Below the pieces are notes generated by a model, which did no database searches, had not been told where the DNA came from, and saw only the letters and a program-made list of their open reading frames with translations. Positions 50,521 to 60,434 of a stretch of 64,000 bases of DNA are shown one piece after another; position 1 is the first letter of the stretch, and every line of letters starts with the position of its first letter. Origin of the DNA: Prorocentrum cordatum (lineage: Eukaryota; Sar; Dinophyceae; Prorocentrales; Prorocentraceae); contig CAUYUJ010000747.1 in NCBI GenBank assembly GCA_963575745.1, positions 22,235-86,234 of the forward strand, read 5' to 3'. Position numbers and translations under genes: made by a program.

Positions 50521-51725
50521 CCCCCGCGCCCTGGGTTTGACGACGCCGGAATCGTGCTCGGGGTCGGCGTCGTTGTCGGCGTCGACGTGGTCGTCGTCGG
50601 CGGCGTCGGTGTCGGCGTCGTCGTCGTCGTGCTCGGCGTCGTCCTGGGCGTCGGCGTCGCTGTCGGCATCGGCGCCGGCGTTGGCGCCGGCGTCGGCGTG
50701 GGTGTCGGCGCCAGGGCGTTGTCGTCGGCGTCGGCGCCGGAGTCGGCGTCGACATCGGCGTCAGCGCCAGCGTTTGCGTCTTTGTCGGCGTCGTGCTCGG
50801 TGTCGTGCTCGGCGTTGTGCTCGGCGTCGTGCTCGGCGTGGTCGGCGTCGGAGCCGGAGTTCGTGCTCGGCGTCGTCATAATTCGTCGGCGTCGGCGCTG
50901 GCTTGAGGTCGGCGCTGGCGTCGGCGTCGTTATCGGCGTCGGTGTCGTCGGCGTCGTGCTCGTCGTCGTGCTCGTCGCCGTTCTCGGCGTCGTGTTCGGC
51001 GTCGTCGACGTCTTCGGCGTCGCTGGAGTCGGCGCCAGCGTGAGGCTCGGCGTCGGCGTCGTGCTCGGCGTCGTTGTCGGCGTCGGCGTCGGCGTCGTCG
51101 TTGCAGGTCTCGCCGTCGGCGTCGTCGTCGACGTCGGCTTCTGCGTCGTGATCGGCGTCGTGTTCTTCTTCGGCGCAGGCGCCGGTGTCGGCGTCGGCAA
51201 CGTTTTCGGCGTCGGTGTCGTCGGCGTCGTGCTCGGCGTCGTGCTCGGCGTCGTGCTCGGCGTGATCGGCGTCGTCGTCGTCGTCTTCGGTGTCGGTGGC
51301 GTCGGCGTCGGCGTCGGCGTGAGCATCGGCGTCCGTGTAGGCGTCGTCGTCGTCGACGCCGTCGTCGTCGGCGGCGTCGGCGTCGGCGTCGTCGACGTCG
51401 GCGTCGGCGTCGTCCTCGGCGTCGTGCTCTTCGTCAGCGTCGGCGTCGTGCTCGGCGTCGTGCTCGGCGTCATTCTCGGCGTCGTCGTCGTCATCGTCGT
51501 CAGCGTCGGCGTCGGCGTCGGCGTTGGCGTCGGCGTCCGCGTCCGCGTCGTCTTCGGCGTCGGTGGCGTCGGCGTCGGCGTCGACGTCTGCGTCGGCGTC
51601 GACGTTGGCGTCGTCGTCATCGTGGTCTGCGTCGGCATCGGCATGAGCTTTGGCGTCTTCGTCGGCGTCGGCGTCGTTGTCGGCGTCGTCGTCGGCGCGT
51701 CGTCGTCGTCGTCGTCGTCGCCTTC
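50521..51725 (+). repeat. 1.2-kb GTCGGC/GTC hexanucleotide-triplet array
   Basis: Nearly continuous GTCGGCGTC and GTCGTGCTC units. It creates a 423-codon Val/Gly frame on plus and Asp/Ala or Thr/Pro frames on minus, all artefacts of the repeat. Confidence 0.97.
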
Positions 51726-51733
51726 CCCTCCCC

Positions 51734-51753
51734 CCCCAGGTTCGAACCTGGGG
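51734..51753. other. Perfect 20-bp palindrome
   Basis: CCCCAGGTTCGAACCTGGGG reads identically on both strands, at the exact edge of the GTCGGC array. It resembles a tRNA T-arm but no tRNA body surrounds it. Confidence 0.9.
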
Positions 51754-52112
51754 CGAGTTTAACCCCAACCCCTGGTTTCTGGGTGGTGGTGGTGGTGGGC
51801 GTTTGTTCCAGGCAAGCGCCCGCAGTCTTTTCCTCATGTTCTTATGTATATATATATATGTATCGGATTATATCTATGGTGCCCCTCTCGATGTGTGTTG
51901 CTCCTCTCTTGGGGGCGGGCGGGGGGGGGGGGCAGGAGGAGGTCACCGCCCGGTGTCACACCGCTCCGCATGGGGACCCCCAAGCCGAGCGGCACCCTTG
52001 GGGCGGCAGAGCCCAGGGCCCGCGGCGCCGTGGCAGGAGGGGCACGCCGTGGGGGGCTCGCTCGGCCCTCCGCCCCGGTTGCCCCCTGCCCCGAGCTCGA
52101 ATACGCTATGCT
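51754..52112. other. Spacer, nothing recognised
   Basis: Includes a short TATATATA tract near 51847 and GC-rich sequence. Confidence 0.4.
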
Positions 52113-52306
52113 TCGGGGGCGGGAAAGAGAGGGGTGATGACTAGGGGGGGGGGATATCATGGCGTGGGCCATGAGATGTCCCCAGATTCTATGGCGCCTC
52201 TTCTTTATTTCATTACGTCCCTGGCCCCCCCGCTGGGCCGCGCACATGCCGCCGGTCATGATTTGCACCCCCCCCTCTTGGACACCCCCCTCTTGGCCGC
52301 TCCCGA
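52113..52306 (+). repeat. TIR element R4, copy 4
   Basis: TCGGGGGCGGGAAAGAGAGG left end and CCGCTCCCGA right end. Flanks ATGCT and ATGTT match at 4 of 5 positions, consistent with a 5-bp target duplication. Confidence 0.9.
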
Positions 52307-52336
52307 ATGTTCTGCGCATGTTTCTGTCGATTTATA

Positions 52337-52529
52337 ATGTTCCAACCTACTTTAGCCTGGATCACGAGACAGAATTTCGAGCACCAATAAGGAACCGAAG
52401 TTCGAGGGCTTTCGCGTGTCGGGCCCTAGGAGACACTCGTCCGACACTGTGTCGACACTTTTTCGACACTTTTCTGGGTGCTCGAAATTATTTCTGGGAT
52501 GTGGTCCTTAAGTACGATGGGAGCAACAT
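52337..52529 (+). repeat. Dispersed element R6, copy 4
   Basis: ATGTTCCAACCTACTTTAGC start, GTGTCGGGCCCTAGGAGACA, GGTGCTCGAAATTATTTCTG arm, GGGAGCAACAT end. It lies 30 bp from R4 copy 4. Confidence 0.9.
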
Positions 52530-52555
52530 AACTGTAGATTGCCCTTCCCCTGCGG

Positions 52556-53290
52556 CTCGACCAGTTCCTGGCACGTTCCCTGGCGCCCCCCCCCTGGCAC
52601 GTCCCCCAGCACGCCCTTGGGCACGCTGCGTGGCGCGCGTCCCGGGGCGCGCCGGCGCGTCTCCTGGCGCGGCCCCTGGCGCGGCGCCCCCTGCCGTGGC
52701 GCGCCCCCTGCCACGCCCGCAGGGCAGGCCCCTCGGCGCATCCCGTGGCGCGTCCCCTGGCTCGTGCTCTGTCGCGTTCTTTGGCTCGTGCTCTGTCGCG
52801 TTCCCTGGCTTGGTTCCCCTGGCGGTTCCCCGCGCCCGGTCCGTGGCGCGTGTGTCGCCTCGCTCCGTGGCTCCAGTGCGCCCCCGGCACACCTCGTGGC
52901 GCGCTCCTATGCGCCCTGCGCCCCGCGTCGTCCCGTCCCGCTTCGGCACCGAGTCGGATCGTGAGCTCGATCTGATGGTGCGTCCCACACGTTTCGACCG
53001 CAATCAGCTGTGTGCCAGCTATGCGCTCAGTCAGCTCGAGCTTGAGATCCTGATCAGGATTCGGAGGCCAAGGGCGACTTGACCCATAAACAAGACAATT
53101 CATCGTGACATGACACTTCGCAGTTCAGCCACCACGACAGAGCGGAGTACAACCTTTGACACAGTACATCACGATCGATCTCTTCAGAATTGCAATGCCC
53201 GCCGTCCAATCGGGTGTCTTGAAAATGTTGCCATACCTCGCATTTCTGAATTCCTTTCCAGGTTCGTGGGTCAGCATGTTGAACGTTGTA
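52556..53290 (+). repeat. Segment R8, copy 2 (long GGCGCGTCCC head)
   Basis: A ~350-bp degenerate head of CTGGCGCGTCCC/CTGGCACGTCC units is followed by the unique-looking R8 body: GTCCCGCTTCGG, CAGCTCGAGCTTGAGATCC, CAAGGGCGACTTGACCCA, ATCACGATCGATC, CTTTCCAGGTTCGTGGGTC. Confidence 0.85.
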
Positions 53291-53880
53291 GAAGTACGCT
53301 CATTCTACGTACATGCTCGCAGAGTCGACGAACAAGTCAATGTTGGGGTAAGTCCATTATTCAGCCGATCCCCTATAGTGGAGGCATTGGTTAAGGAACG
53401 TGCCCAGGAGGCTTCAGACCCTGGAGGTTTCCTTATCTGACGAGGGCGGTGGCGAGATCCATGGCCAAGCCTCGCTTGGAGTCCCGCGGGTTTCCAGACG
53501 ACCCTGGACTTCTTATCGAAGGGTTCCTTCTCCACTGGCTCTCGGGGCCCTCCACGGCTCCACGGGCCCCGGGACCGTCAGGAAGCGATGCAGGATGGAG
53601 AAGTCGTCTCGGGGGAAGGCATCCGGGTCCAGCACCCGCTTCCCTCAGGACTTGTTCCCCCCGTGCTCATTCCACAGGCAGGGAGCGGGGTGCAGCGCAG
53701 ACGGGGCCCAGCAAGAGCGCCAGAGCTTGCAGCATCCTCCAAGGCCCGATTTGGGCGGAGCCGGATCTGGGAGCTGCGGGTGGCCACGGAGGTGGCCTTT
53801 TACATATTCGGCTGAGGCCTTTTACATGTTCGGCTGAGCCAGCCTTGGGAAGATCGCTCATGAAATTGCAGCGTAGTTAT
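53291..53880. other. Spacer, nothing recognised
   Basis: Holds one 24-bp tandem pair (GCCTTTTACATNTTCGGCTG) at ~53790-53835. Two overlapping 145-codon frames have no motif. Confidence 0.4.
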
Positions 53881-53888
53881 TCCTAAAG

Positions 53889-54048
53889 TTAAGTCGGGCC
53901 TGTCCTTCTACAGAGGGAATATTCGAAAATAGTCAAAAAATAGTCTGGGGATGATTGTTTGGCAATTTTTTGAAATTTTGGAGTATTTTTAGAGTATTTG
54001 TCATTTTTTCGTCGAAGATCCTCCTGTAGGGGGACAGGCCCGACTTAA
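53889..54048 (+). repeat. MITE-like element R2, copy 5, perfect 8-bp target duplication
   Basis: TTAAGTCGGGCCTGTCC and GGACAGGCCCGACTTAA are perfect inverted ends. TCCTAAAG flanks both sides (53881-53888, 54049-54056). Shorter (160 bp) than copies 3 and 4. Confidence 0.96.
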
Positions 54049-54147
54049 TCCTAAAGCTTGCTGGTCCAGGTTTGCGTTGAGCCGGGTCAGTCCACGCCCG
54101 ATGGCAGGCTGACGCTTCCCCCCCCATTCGTGGGCGGATATCCCAAT

Positions 54148-54642
54148 TCACGGCCTCGCGGTCCGGACTCCTCGGCCTCGACCCCATGTCAGCATGGCGC
54201 GGATGCCCCACGCGGAGCGCAACCATGAGACCATGGCCTCGCGCATCATTGGTCCTGTACAGCTGGCTCGAGGGTCAAGACCAACCTTGGCTGCACGATG
54301 GAGACGGATACGGGAAGAGTGGACATCTAGACCGGCAGTACCTCGTGCCCATTCTAAACAGGACTCGCTGTCGGTGTCGCTGCAGACGCTGTCCACCTGG
54401 GACAAAAAGTTGCCTCCCCAATAGCGGTCGCTGCCGATTTGGGATAATATTTCTTTTTGGGCATCGTGCCCATGTTTTCCATACCCATTTCGGGCGTGCC
54501 GACCTTCGTTTCGGAGGAGTCCCCTTGCGTGCCTCGCCTTTTGATCTCCAACCTTGCGATGTACTTCGTTTGGATCACCTCGATGGGGCCCTTCGGCCTT
54601 GGCGAACGGCCTTGTGTTCTTGGTCCGAGTTCTCGTGGTCAT
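54148..54642 (-). CDS. Unrecognised 164-codon minus-strand frame
   Basis: The frame begins MTTRTRTKNTRPFAKAEGPH and has a mixed middle (FLSQVDSVCSDTDSESCLEW). No domain or membrane segment is recognised. A second minus-strand frame (54354-54578) overlaps it with equally plausible composition, so at most one is real. It lies in one of the few non-repetitive stretches of the right half. It could be a decayed retroelement. Confidence 0.2.
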   Translation of the reverse strand: MTTRTRTKNTRPFAKAEGPHRGDPNEVHRKVGDQKARHARGLLRNEGRHARNGYGKHGHDAQKEILSQIGSDRYWGGNFLSQVDSVCSDTDSESCLEWARGTAGLDVHSSRIRLHRAAKVGLDPRASCTGPMMREAMVSWLRSAWGIRAMLTWGRGRGVRTARP

Positions 54643-54900
54643 GGCTCGACTGCATCCAGACGCCAGGGCATGGATACAGATGTTGACCCCCTCTCAGAAG
54701 CTGGGCGAGGGCTGCTAAAACCGTGGCTGTTAAAACGGTTTTCCCGGAAGGAAAAAACAATTTCCTGGACCGAGGCGCGGCACGCGAAACAGTCCACGGG
54801 CCTCTTCACGGAAGGACGAAGACATCTTCCCGGAGGTCGATCTTAGCGGCCACGAATTTAGCAGCCCTCGCCTGGCTTCCGACCCTCGCCTCGTCTTCCT

Positions 54901-55176
54901 CCTGCTGCTGCTCCTCCTCCTCCTCCTCCTCCTCCTCCTCCTCCTCCTCCTCATCCTCATCCTCCTCCCTCCTCCTCCTCCTCCCTCCTCCTCCTCCTCC
55001 TCCTCCTCCTCCTCCTCCTCCTCCTCCTCCTCCTCCTCCTCCTCCTCTCCTCCTCCTCCTCCTCCTCCTCCTCCTCTCCTCCTCCTCCTCCTCCTCCTCC
55101 TCCTCCTCCTCCTCCTCCTCCTCCTCCTCCTCCTCCTCCTCCTCCTCCTCCTCCTCCTCCTCCTCCTCCTCCTCCG
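54901..55176 (+). repeat. CCT microsatellite
   Basis: About 275 bp of interrupted (CCT)n. With the GGA tract at 55386-55512 it forms a large inverted pair ~210 bp apart. Confidence 0.97.
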
Positions 55177-55385
55177 CCCCCCCTGCTTGTCCCCTCCCCC
55201 TCCCGGCCGCGCCACGGACAGGCCTCGGTGCGGCGAGCGTCGTCGACGCGCAGGTCCTCAAGGGCGCGGTGCCGGCGACGCCGCCCGGGGCCTGCGCCTC
55301 GCCCGGCGCGGCCGGCCCCGTCGAGGCGCAGGCCCTGCAGGGCGCGGCGCCGGAGACGCCGTCCAGGACTCCTCATCACGTCCTG

Positions 55386-55512
55386 CAGGAGGAGGAGGAG
55401 GAGGAGGAGGAGGAGGAGGAGGAGAAGGAGGAGAGGAGGAGGAGGAAGAGGAGGAGGAGGAGGAGGAGGAGGAGGAGGAGGAGGAGGGAGGAGAGGAGAG
55501 GAGGAGGAGGAG
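55386..55512 (+). repeat. GGA microsatellite
   Basis: Interrupted (GGA)n, complementary to the CCT tract just upstream. Confidence 0.97.
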
Positions 55513-55612
55513 CGGGAGTCACGGCGGGCCCCCAAGGAGGGAGTTTTGCACGCAGATTTTGCAATCAGTGAGTGTTCGGGGCCTTCTTTCGGCGAGGATG
55601 GAGACGCCGTCC
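55507..55612 (+). repeat. Repeat R12, copy 1
   Basis: GAGCGGGAGTCACGGCGGGC, GGAGTTTTGCACGCAG and TGCAATCAGTGAGTGTTCGG. Recurs at 55885 and 62733. Confidence 0.9.
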
Positions 55613-55884
55613 AGGACTCAGCACCACGTCCTGCAGTCATGATCATCATTATTCTCTTGCACAGCTGTGCTCTAGAGCTCGGACACCTTTCTTTTCGTCG
55701 TGGTTCGTGTTTCGTGGTGGTTCGTCCCCCTCGGCCCCTCCCCTGAGCCTGAGCCCCAGCTCCCCTGGGCCACCCCACCCTTGGGAGCCTGCCTCCGTCC
55801 AGCCTTCCTCCGTCCAGGCTTCCCAGTGCTTCGCAGCTCCTTTGTGCAAGAGCCAGGGCACGCGTGCCACTTGTTTTGAGCCCG
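55613..55884. other. Spacer between R12 copies
   Basis: No gene or repeat recognised. CGTCCAGCCTTCC-type short repeats lie near 55795-55825. Confidence 0.4.
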
Positions 55885-56000
55885 CAGAGCGGGAGTCACG
55901 GCGGGCCCCCAAGGGGGGAGTGTTGCGCGCAGAGGTTGCAATCAGTGAGTTTTCGGGGTCCTGCCTCGGCGAGGATCGGTGCCAATCGATGCAGTATATC
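55885..56000 (+). repeat. Repeat R12, copy 2
   Basis: GAGCGGGAGTCACGGCGGGC through TGCAATCAGTGAGTTTTCGG and GGCGAGGATCGGTGC. Confidence 0.9.
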
Positions 56001-56639
56001 TTGGGGGCGCATGTGCGCCCGTTCGAGGATTAGGCGGTCTTGGAGGCCCGCTATGGGCCTTTCGGGGTCCATGGGGCACGACGTGCGTGAGGGGTGTGCG
56101 AAATTGAGGCTCCAAGGAGCCGTCTCGGGGGCCAGCTGAGCGCCCAACATTCACGAAGTGCGCTAGGGGTGTGCGGAATTGAGGTTCCCATCAAAATGGC
56201 AAGGCAATTAACTTGTATGTGCACGTCTCCCAGGAGCCTCGAGGCCCAAATCTTTCTAGTAGTTTGTGCATGTGTCCCAGGAGCCTGAGAGCGCAGATCA
56301 CTTGTATTTTCACGTGTCCCAGTAGAGTGCAGGGCTGGAATTGCATGATGGGTGTCTAGAATTGAGCCCGTCGTGGCCCTTGGAGAGCTGGTCACTTGTA
56401 TTTTCACGCGTCCCAGTCGAATGTGGACCAGGACATGCGTGAGGGTGCCGGAATGGCAGTGTCGTAACCATGAATGCATTGTTCGCCTCGTGCGTTCACG
56501 CGTCCTAGAGTAATGTCAGAGAGGAAACTCGTGAGAGGTGCGCCGAAGTCAAGCTTTCACAGCCCTGTGAGCACATCTCGCTTGTGTGTTCGTGTGCCCC
56601 AAAGGCTGACACGCGCGTCTGCCTAGCGCTGGGAGCACT
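56001..56639 (+). repeat. Degenerate array with TTTTCACGTGTCCCAG core
   Basis: CTTGTATTTTCACGTGTCCC-type units recur with GGGGTGTNNGAATTGAGG blocks. The tail (GGCAGTGTCGT...ATGTCAGAGAGGAA...CAGCCCTGTGNGCNCATCTCG) reappears at 62950-63090. Confidence 0.7.
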
Positions 56640-57180
56640 TTGTTTCGGAAAGGGCGCCAGCCCAGGGTTTTGATTAAGGATGGTAAACTTGCCCTGGTGC
56701 CTCTACTGAAGGAGGCCAGCGACTTTCCCATTCGATAAATAGCAATGTACAGTCCCATTGCGTTACGCGCGAGACCGCGCAAGGAAAGAGTGCCCCCTAT
56801 CTCGGATCCTCGTTGCCTAACTGGGTCAGCAGACCTCCGCTTTCCTTAGTGATTAAAAGGGTGCGATCATTTTGCGCAGAATCCCAACCAAGTAATGAGG
56901 TTCGGAAACCATGCAACTTTACATCACATGACCGAATATTGACTTCTTGTGTGCCCCCTCAAGGACGGCGCGCGCCTTGCGCGCAGGTTTCTTGAGGATG
57001 TCTCGAGCCCTGCGCTCGTTCTGTAGAAGGAACGTTGGCTTTTTGCGTGCCCGCTCGACGATGCCGCGCCCAGCGTGCCGAATCTGTGAGGATGTCTCTC
57101 TGGCGAAACGCTTGTTCTGCAGCGTTTGAGAGGCATCGGCGCCCCAGAAGCCCAGGCATTATCGGGAGTGCGGTCGGACC
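56640..57180 (+). repeat. Composite segment R9+R10, copy 3
   Basis: R9 part: CTGAAGGAGGCCAGCGAC, GCGCGAGACCGCGCAAGGAA, TTTTGCGCAGAATCCC. R10 part: AAGGACGGCGCGCGCCTTGC, GTCTCGAGCCCTGCGCTC, GAAACGCTTGTTCTGCAGCG. Confidence 0.78.
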
Positions 57181-57750
57181 GTGATCTGCGAGTTGGAGCA
57201 ATTTTTTTTCGCGTGTCCAGGCCGCAGAGGGGTGTCTGACATCGTGGCCCCGACTCGGAGCCACGTGTCTTCACGTGTCCAGGCCACCCAGGAAGGGTAT
57301 CTAGCATGGCTGCCCCGATCTGGAGCCACTCGTTTTTACGTGTGCGGGCCATCCAGGGAAGGGTGTCGAACATGTAGTCGTCTGGGCGCTCCCAGCGTGT
57401 GCCCATAAGTGCCAGACAGAACCTGGAAGTCTACACCAGGTGTGTAATAGCTTGATCCAGGTACTTCGGCTGGTGGTGTTCCTGATTTCCCACTGGGGTA
57501 TCTGGCATGGTGGTCCCGAGCTGGGTGTTTTCACGTGCCCAGGCCACCCAGGTGGATATCCAACGTGGTGGTCTCGAGCTGGACCCGCCCTGTCCAGGCC
57601 ACCCAGCGGGGTATCTGACATGGCTGCCCCGAGTTGGAACCGTGTGTTTTCACATGTCCAGGCCGCCCAGGCAGGGGGGGGGTCCAACACTGCGGCCCCG
57701 AGCCGGACCCCTGTGGCTTGACGTGTCCAGGCCGCCCGGGGGGCATTCTG
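57181..57750 (+). repeat. ~64-bp minisatellite array with CACGTGTCCAGGCC core
   Basis: Core units at ~57222, 57284, 57349, 57544, 57599, 57663 and 57732. CTGACATGGTGGCCCCGAGCTGGA lies between them. A ~150-bp diverged stretch lies at ~57380-57500. Confidence 0.85.
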
Positions 57751-57779
57751 AGCGTGACAGAGCTCACGGGTGACACACT

Positions 57780-58215
57780 TCTCACTGAAAGGGGGGCCCC
57801 AGCTTCAAGCTACCCTCCGCCCCCCTCCCTTGGAAAACGGAGGGGGGCTTCCGAAGCTACCCCCCCTGTTGTATTTTGTTTTAACTGGGGGTGCCCTAGC
57901 TAAAGGAGCGGGAGGGCTTGGAAGCTATCCCCCTCCCCACCCCGTTTCGGGGCCCGGGGTCAGCCCGGGCTCCCCTTTCAAAAGGGGGGGGGCTTCCGAA
58001 GTTACCCCACCCCCCCTTCCTTCTGTTTTGCTGTTGTAGCTGGGTGTTCCCTGGGGGCTTGGAAGCTACCCCCCGGGACCCCTCCTTTTTGGGGCCTGGG
58101 GTAAGCCCGGGCTCCCCGTTCCAAGGGGGGGGGGTCCGAAGCTACCCCCCTCCCCTCCTTTTGCTGGCTTTTGCAGCTGAAGGGCCATGGCTGAAGGGGG
58201 GCTTCGAAGCTACAT
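57780..58215 (+). repeat. ~140-150-bp array, AAGCTACCCCC type
   Basis: About three units share GGGGCTTCCGAAGCTACCCC, TTTTGCTG/TTTTGTTTT, GGGGGCTTGGAAGCTA and GGGGCCNGGGGTNAGCCCGG. Confidence 0.85.
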
Positions 58216-58965
58216 CTCTTATTTAGTCTTCGGCGCCCCGTTCGTTTGCGGCATACTTCTGGTGTTCGGTGTCTCTATGTGTTTCGGCGCCTCTTTGGTT
58301 TTCGGCGCCCTTTGGGCCCTTGGCGCTTCCCTGGTTTTCGGCGCTCCTTCGGTTTTCGGCGCCCCTTTGGTTTTTAGCGCCCTTTTTTGGTTTCGGCGCC
58401 CTGTCCGTCTTCGAAGCTTCTGCTGTTTTCGGCGCCCCTTTCGTTTTCGGCGCCCTTTTGGTTATCGGCGCCACCTTGGTTTTTCGGCGCCCCTCTGATT
58501 TTCGGCGCATCATTGGTTTTCGACTCATCGTTGGGTTCTGCCGCGTTTCTTTTTGTTTTCGGTGTTCCTTGGGTGTTGCGCGCCCCTTCGGTTTTCGGCG
58601 CCCTCATGGTTTCCGGTGCCCCTTTGGTTTTCGGTGTCCTTTTGGTTTCCGGCGCATTTGTTTGTGTTCGGCGATGTGTTGGTTTTCGTCTTCCTTTTAG
58701 GTGTCTGCGCCCCCTTGGTTTTCGGGGCTCCTACAGTTTTCGGCGCCCTTTCGGTATCCGGCGCTCCTTTGGTTCTCGGCGCCTTGTGGTGATCGCCTTG
58801 CCCCTTTGGTTTTCGGCGCTCCTTTGGTTCTAGGTACTGTTTTGGTTTTCGGTACACTTCTGGTGATTGTCGACCTTTTGGTTGGCGGATCCCTATTGGT
58901 TTTCGGTGCCCCTTTGGTTTCCGGCGTCCTTTTCAAGTTCGGCGCCCCTTTGGTTTTTCGGCCAG
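58216..58965 (+). repeat. 21-bp TTGGTTTTCGGCGCCCC array, left block
   Basis: Some 30 or more 18-22-bp units. Because most are 21 bp, frames read as FGAPLVF-type heptads. I call this a minisatellite, not a gene. Confidence 0.9.
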
Positions 58966-59021
58966 ATGGCGATGGGGGGATCAGGACATGGGGGGATGAG
59001 TATCCGGTACCGTTTTGTTGG

Positions 59022-59192
59022 GGTACAATGTGTACCTTCTCTGCGGGATGCAAGTACAAATTGTACCTTCTCCCCCCCCGTTAACATCCTCGCACATGTC
59101 GCGGACGTTGTCAAAAGTACAATTTGTACCTTGTCTGCGTGGCGTCGGTACAAATTGTACCTTCTCCGTGGGGCGTAGGTACAATTTGTACC
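59022..59192. promoter_or_regulatory. Five near-palindromic GGTACAAWTTGTACC sites
   Basis: 15-bp sites at 59022-59036, 59053-59067, 59116-59130, 59147-59161 and 59178-59192. Arms RGTACAA/TTGTACC are perfect in four, and the first has one change. Spacing start to start is 31, 63, 31 and 31 bp. A CTTCTCYGYGGG block lies between several of them. Confidence 0.8.
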
Positions 59193-59239
59193 TCGGTTGC
59201 GCCTCTCTCCCCATCTGGACTTATCCCCCCATTTGCATC

Positions 59240-59735
59240 CCGCCAAGTTTTTTGCGCCCTTCTCGGTGTCGGTGCTCTTTGGTTTTCGGCGCCCTTTTGG
59301 TGATCGGCGCTGCTCTGGTTGTCGGCGCTCTTTTCGTTTTCGGCGTCTCTTTGGCGTTCGAGCCCCCGCTGGTTTTCGGAGCCTTCTTTTTTTTCGACGT
59401 GCGGTATGTGGTCGGCGCCTTTTGATGTTCGGCGCCGCTTTGCTTTTCGGCGCTCTGTTAGTTTTCGGTGCTCCTTCGGCTTTCGGCCCGCTTTTGGTTG
59501 TCGGCGCGCTTTTGGTTTTCGGCGCCACTTTTGGTGTTCGGCGCTGCCGTGGGTTTCGGGGATCCTTTGGTTTTCGGCGCATCTCTGGTTTTCGGCGCCG
59601 TTTTGGTTTTCGGTGCCCTTTCGGTGTTCGCCGCCCCCTGGTTCTCGCACCCTTGCGGTTTTCGGTGGCTCCGTTGGTTTCCGCTGCTCTCTTGGTTCTC
59701 GGCGACCTTTTGGTCTTTAGCGATCCTTCCTTTGT
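59240..59735 (+). repeat. 21-bp TTGGTTTTCGGCGCCCC array, right block
   Basis: Same unit and same orientation as 58216-58965. The palindrome cluster separates the two blocks. Confidence 0.9.
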
Positions 59736-60145
59736 AGCCAAGGGGGGGGAGCTTCCAAGCTCCCCCCCTTCAGCCCACAAGCTAGGGGGGGAGGGACTTC
59801 CGGCAGGGGGGGTTCAAAGAAAGGGGGGTAGGGGGTAGTTGAGCCCCTCCTTTTTGGAAAGGAAGGGCGGGGGGGTAGCTTCCGAGGGGGGGTAGTTTCC
59901 GAGGGGCGGAGCAAAATGACGGGGGGGGGGTCCGGCAGGGGAGGCTCAACGGGGGAGGGGGTAGTTAAGTTTCCCCCTCTTTGGACAGGGAGGGGGAGGG
60001 GGGGTAGCTTCCGAGGCGCGAAAGGGAGGGGGGGAGGGGCAGCTTCCAAGGGGCGGAACCAAAAAGAGGGAACGGGGGAGCTTCCGGCAAGGCAGGCCCA
60101 GGGGGGGGGGGAGCTAATGGGGGACCCCTCCCCCCCTACCACCAC
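59736..60145 (-). repeat. GGGGGGTAGCTTCCGAGG array
   Basis: Units such as GGGGGTAGCTTCCGAGGGG repeat several times. The reverse complement is the CCTCGGAAGCTACCCCC type seen at 57780-58215, so the two arrays face each other. Confidence 0.8.
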
Positions 60146-60174
60146 GGGCGGCTCTCTCCTTAGTTTCGTACGCG

Positions 60175-60434
60175 TATTCCTGTGGGCTGTCCTTCTCTTT
60201 GGGCTCGAATCCGTTGCGTTCTACGTCTATAATTTCCCATAGATTGCCCCTCTCATGGGGCTCGAATGTAGCGTTTAACTACGCAACTTCCTGTAGGTCG
60301 CCCCTCTCTTGGGACTCGAGTCCTCGTGTGGTACATCTGTTCCTACAGTTAGATTGCCCATTTCCTGAGCTCGAATCCGTGTGTGTGTCTTGCGCGTATA
60401 CCTCTGGATAGCCCCCCTCCCTGAGGGCTCGAAT
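60175..60434 (+). repeat. ~60-bp CTCGAATCCGTGTG array
   Basis: Units of TAGATTGCCCCTCTC, NTGGGGCTCGAATCCGTGTG and TACNTCTATANTTCC recur about four times with divergence. Confidence 0.7.

Noticed and set aside
51734-51753. tRNA T-arm-like GGTTCGAACC
   Set aside because: The surrounding sequence is a GTC array on the left with no acceptor, D or anticodon stem. It is a simple palindrome.
50491-51762. 423-codon Val/Gly frame
   Set aside because: It is the translation of the GTCGGC array.
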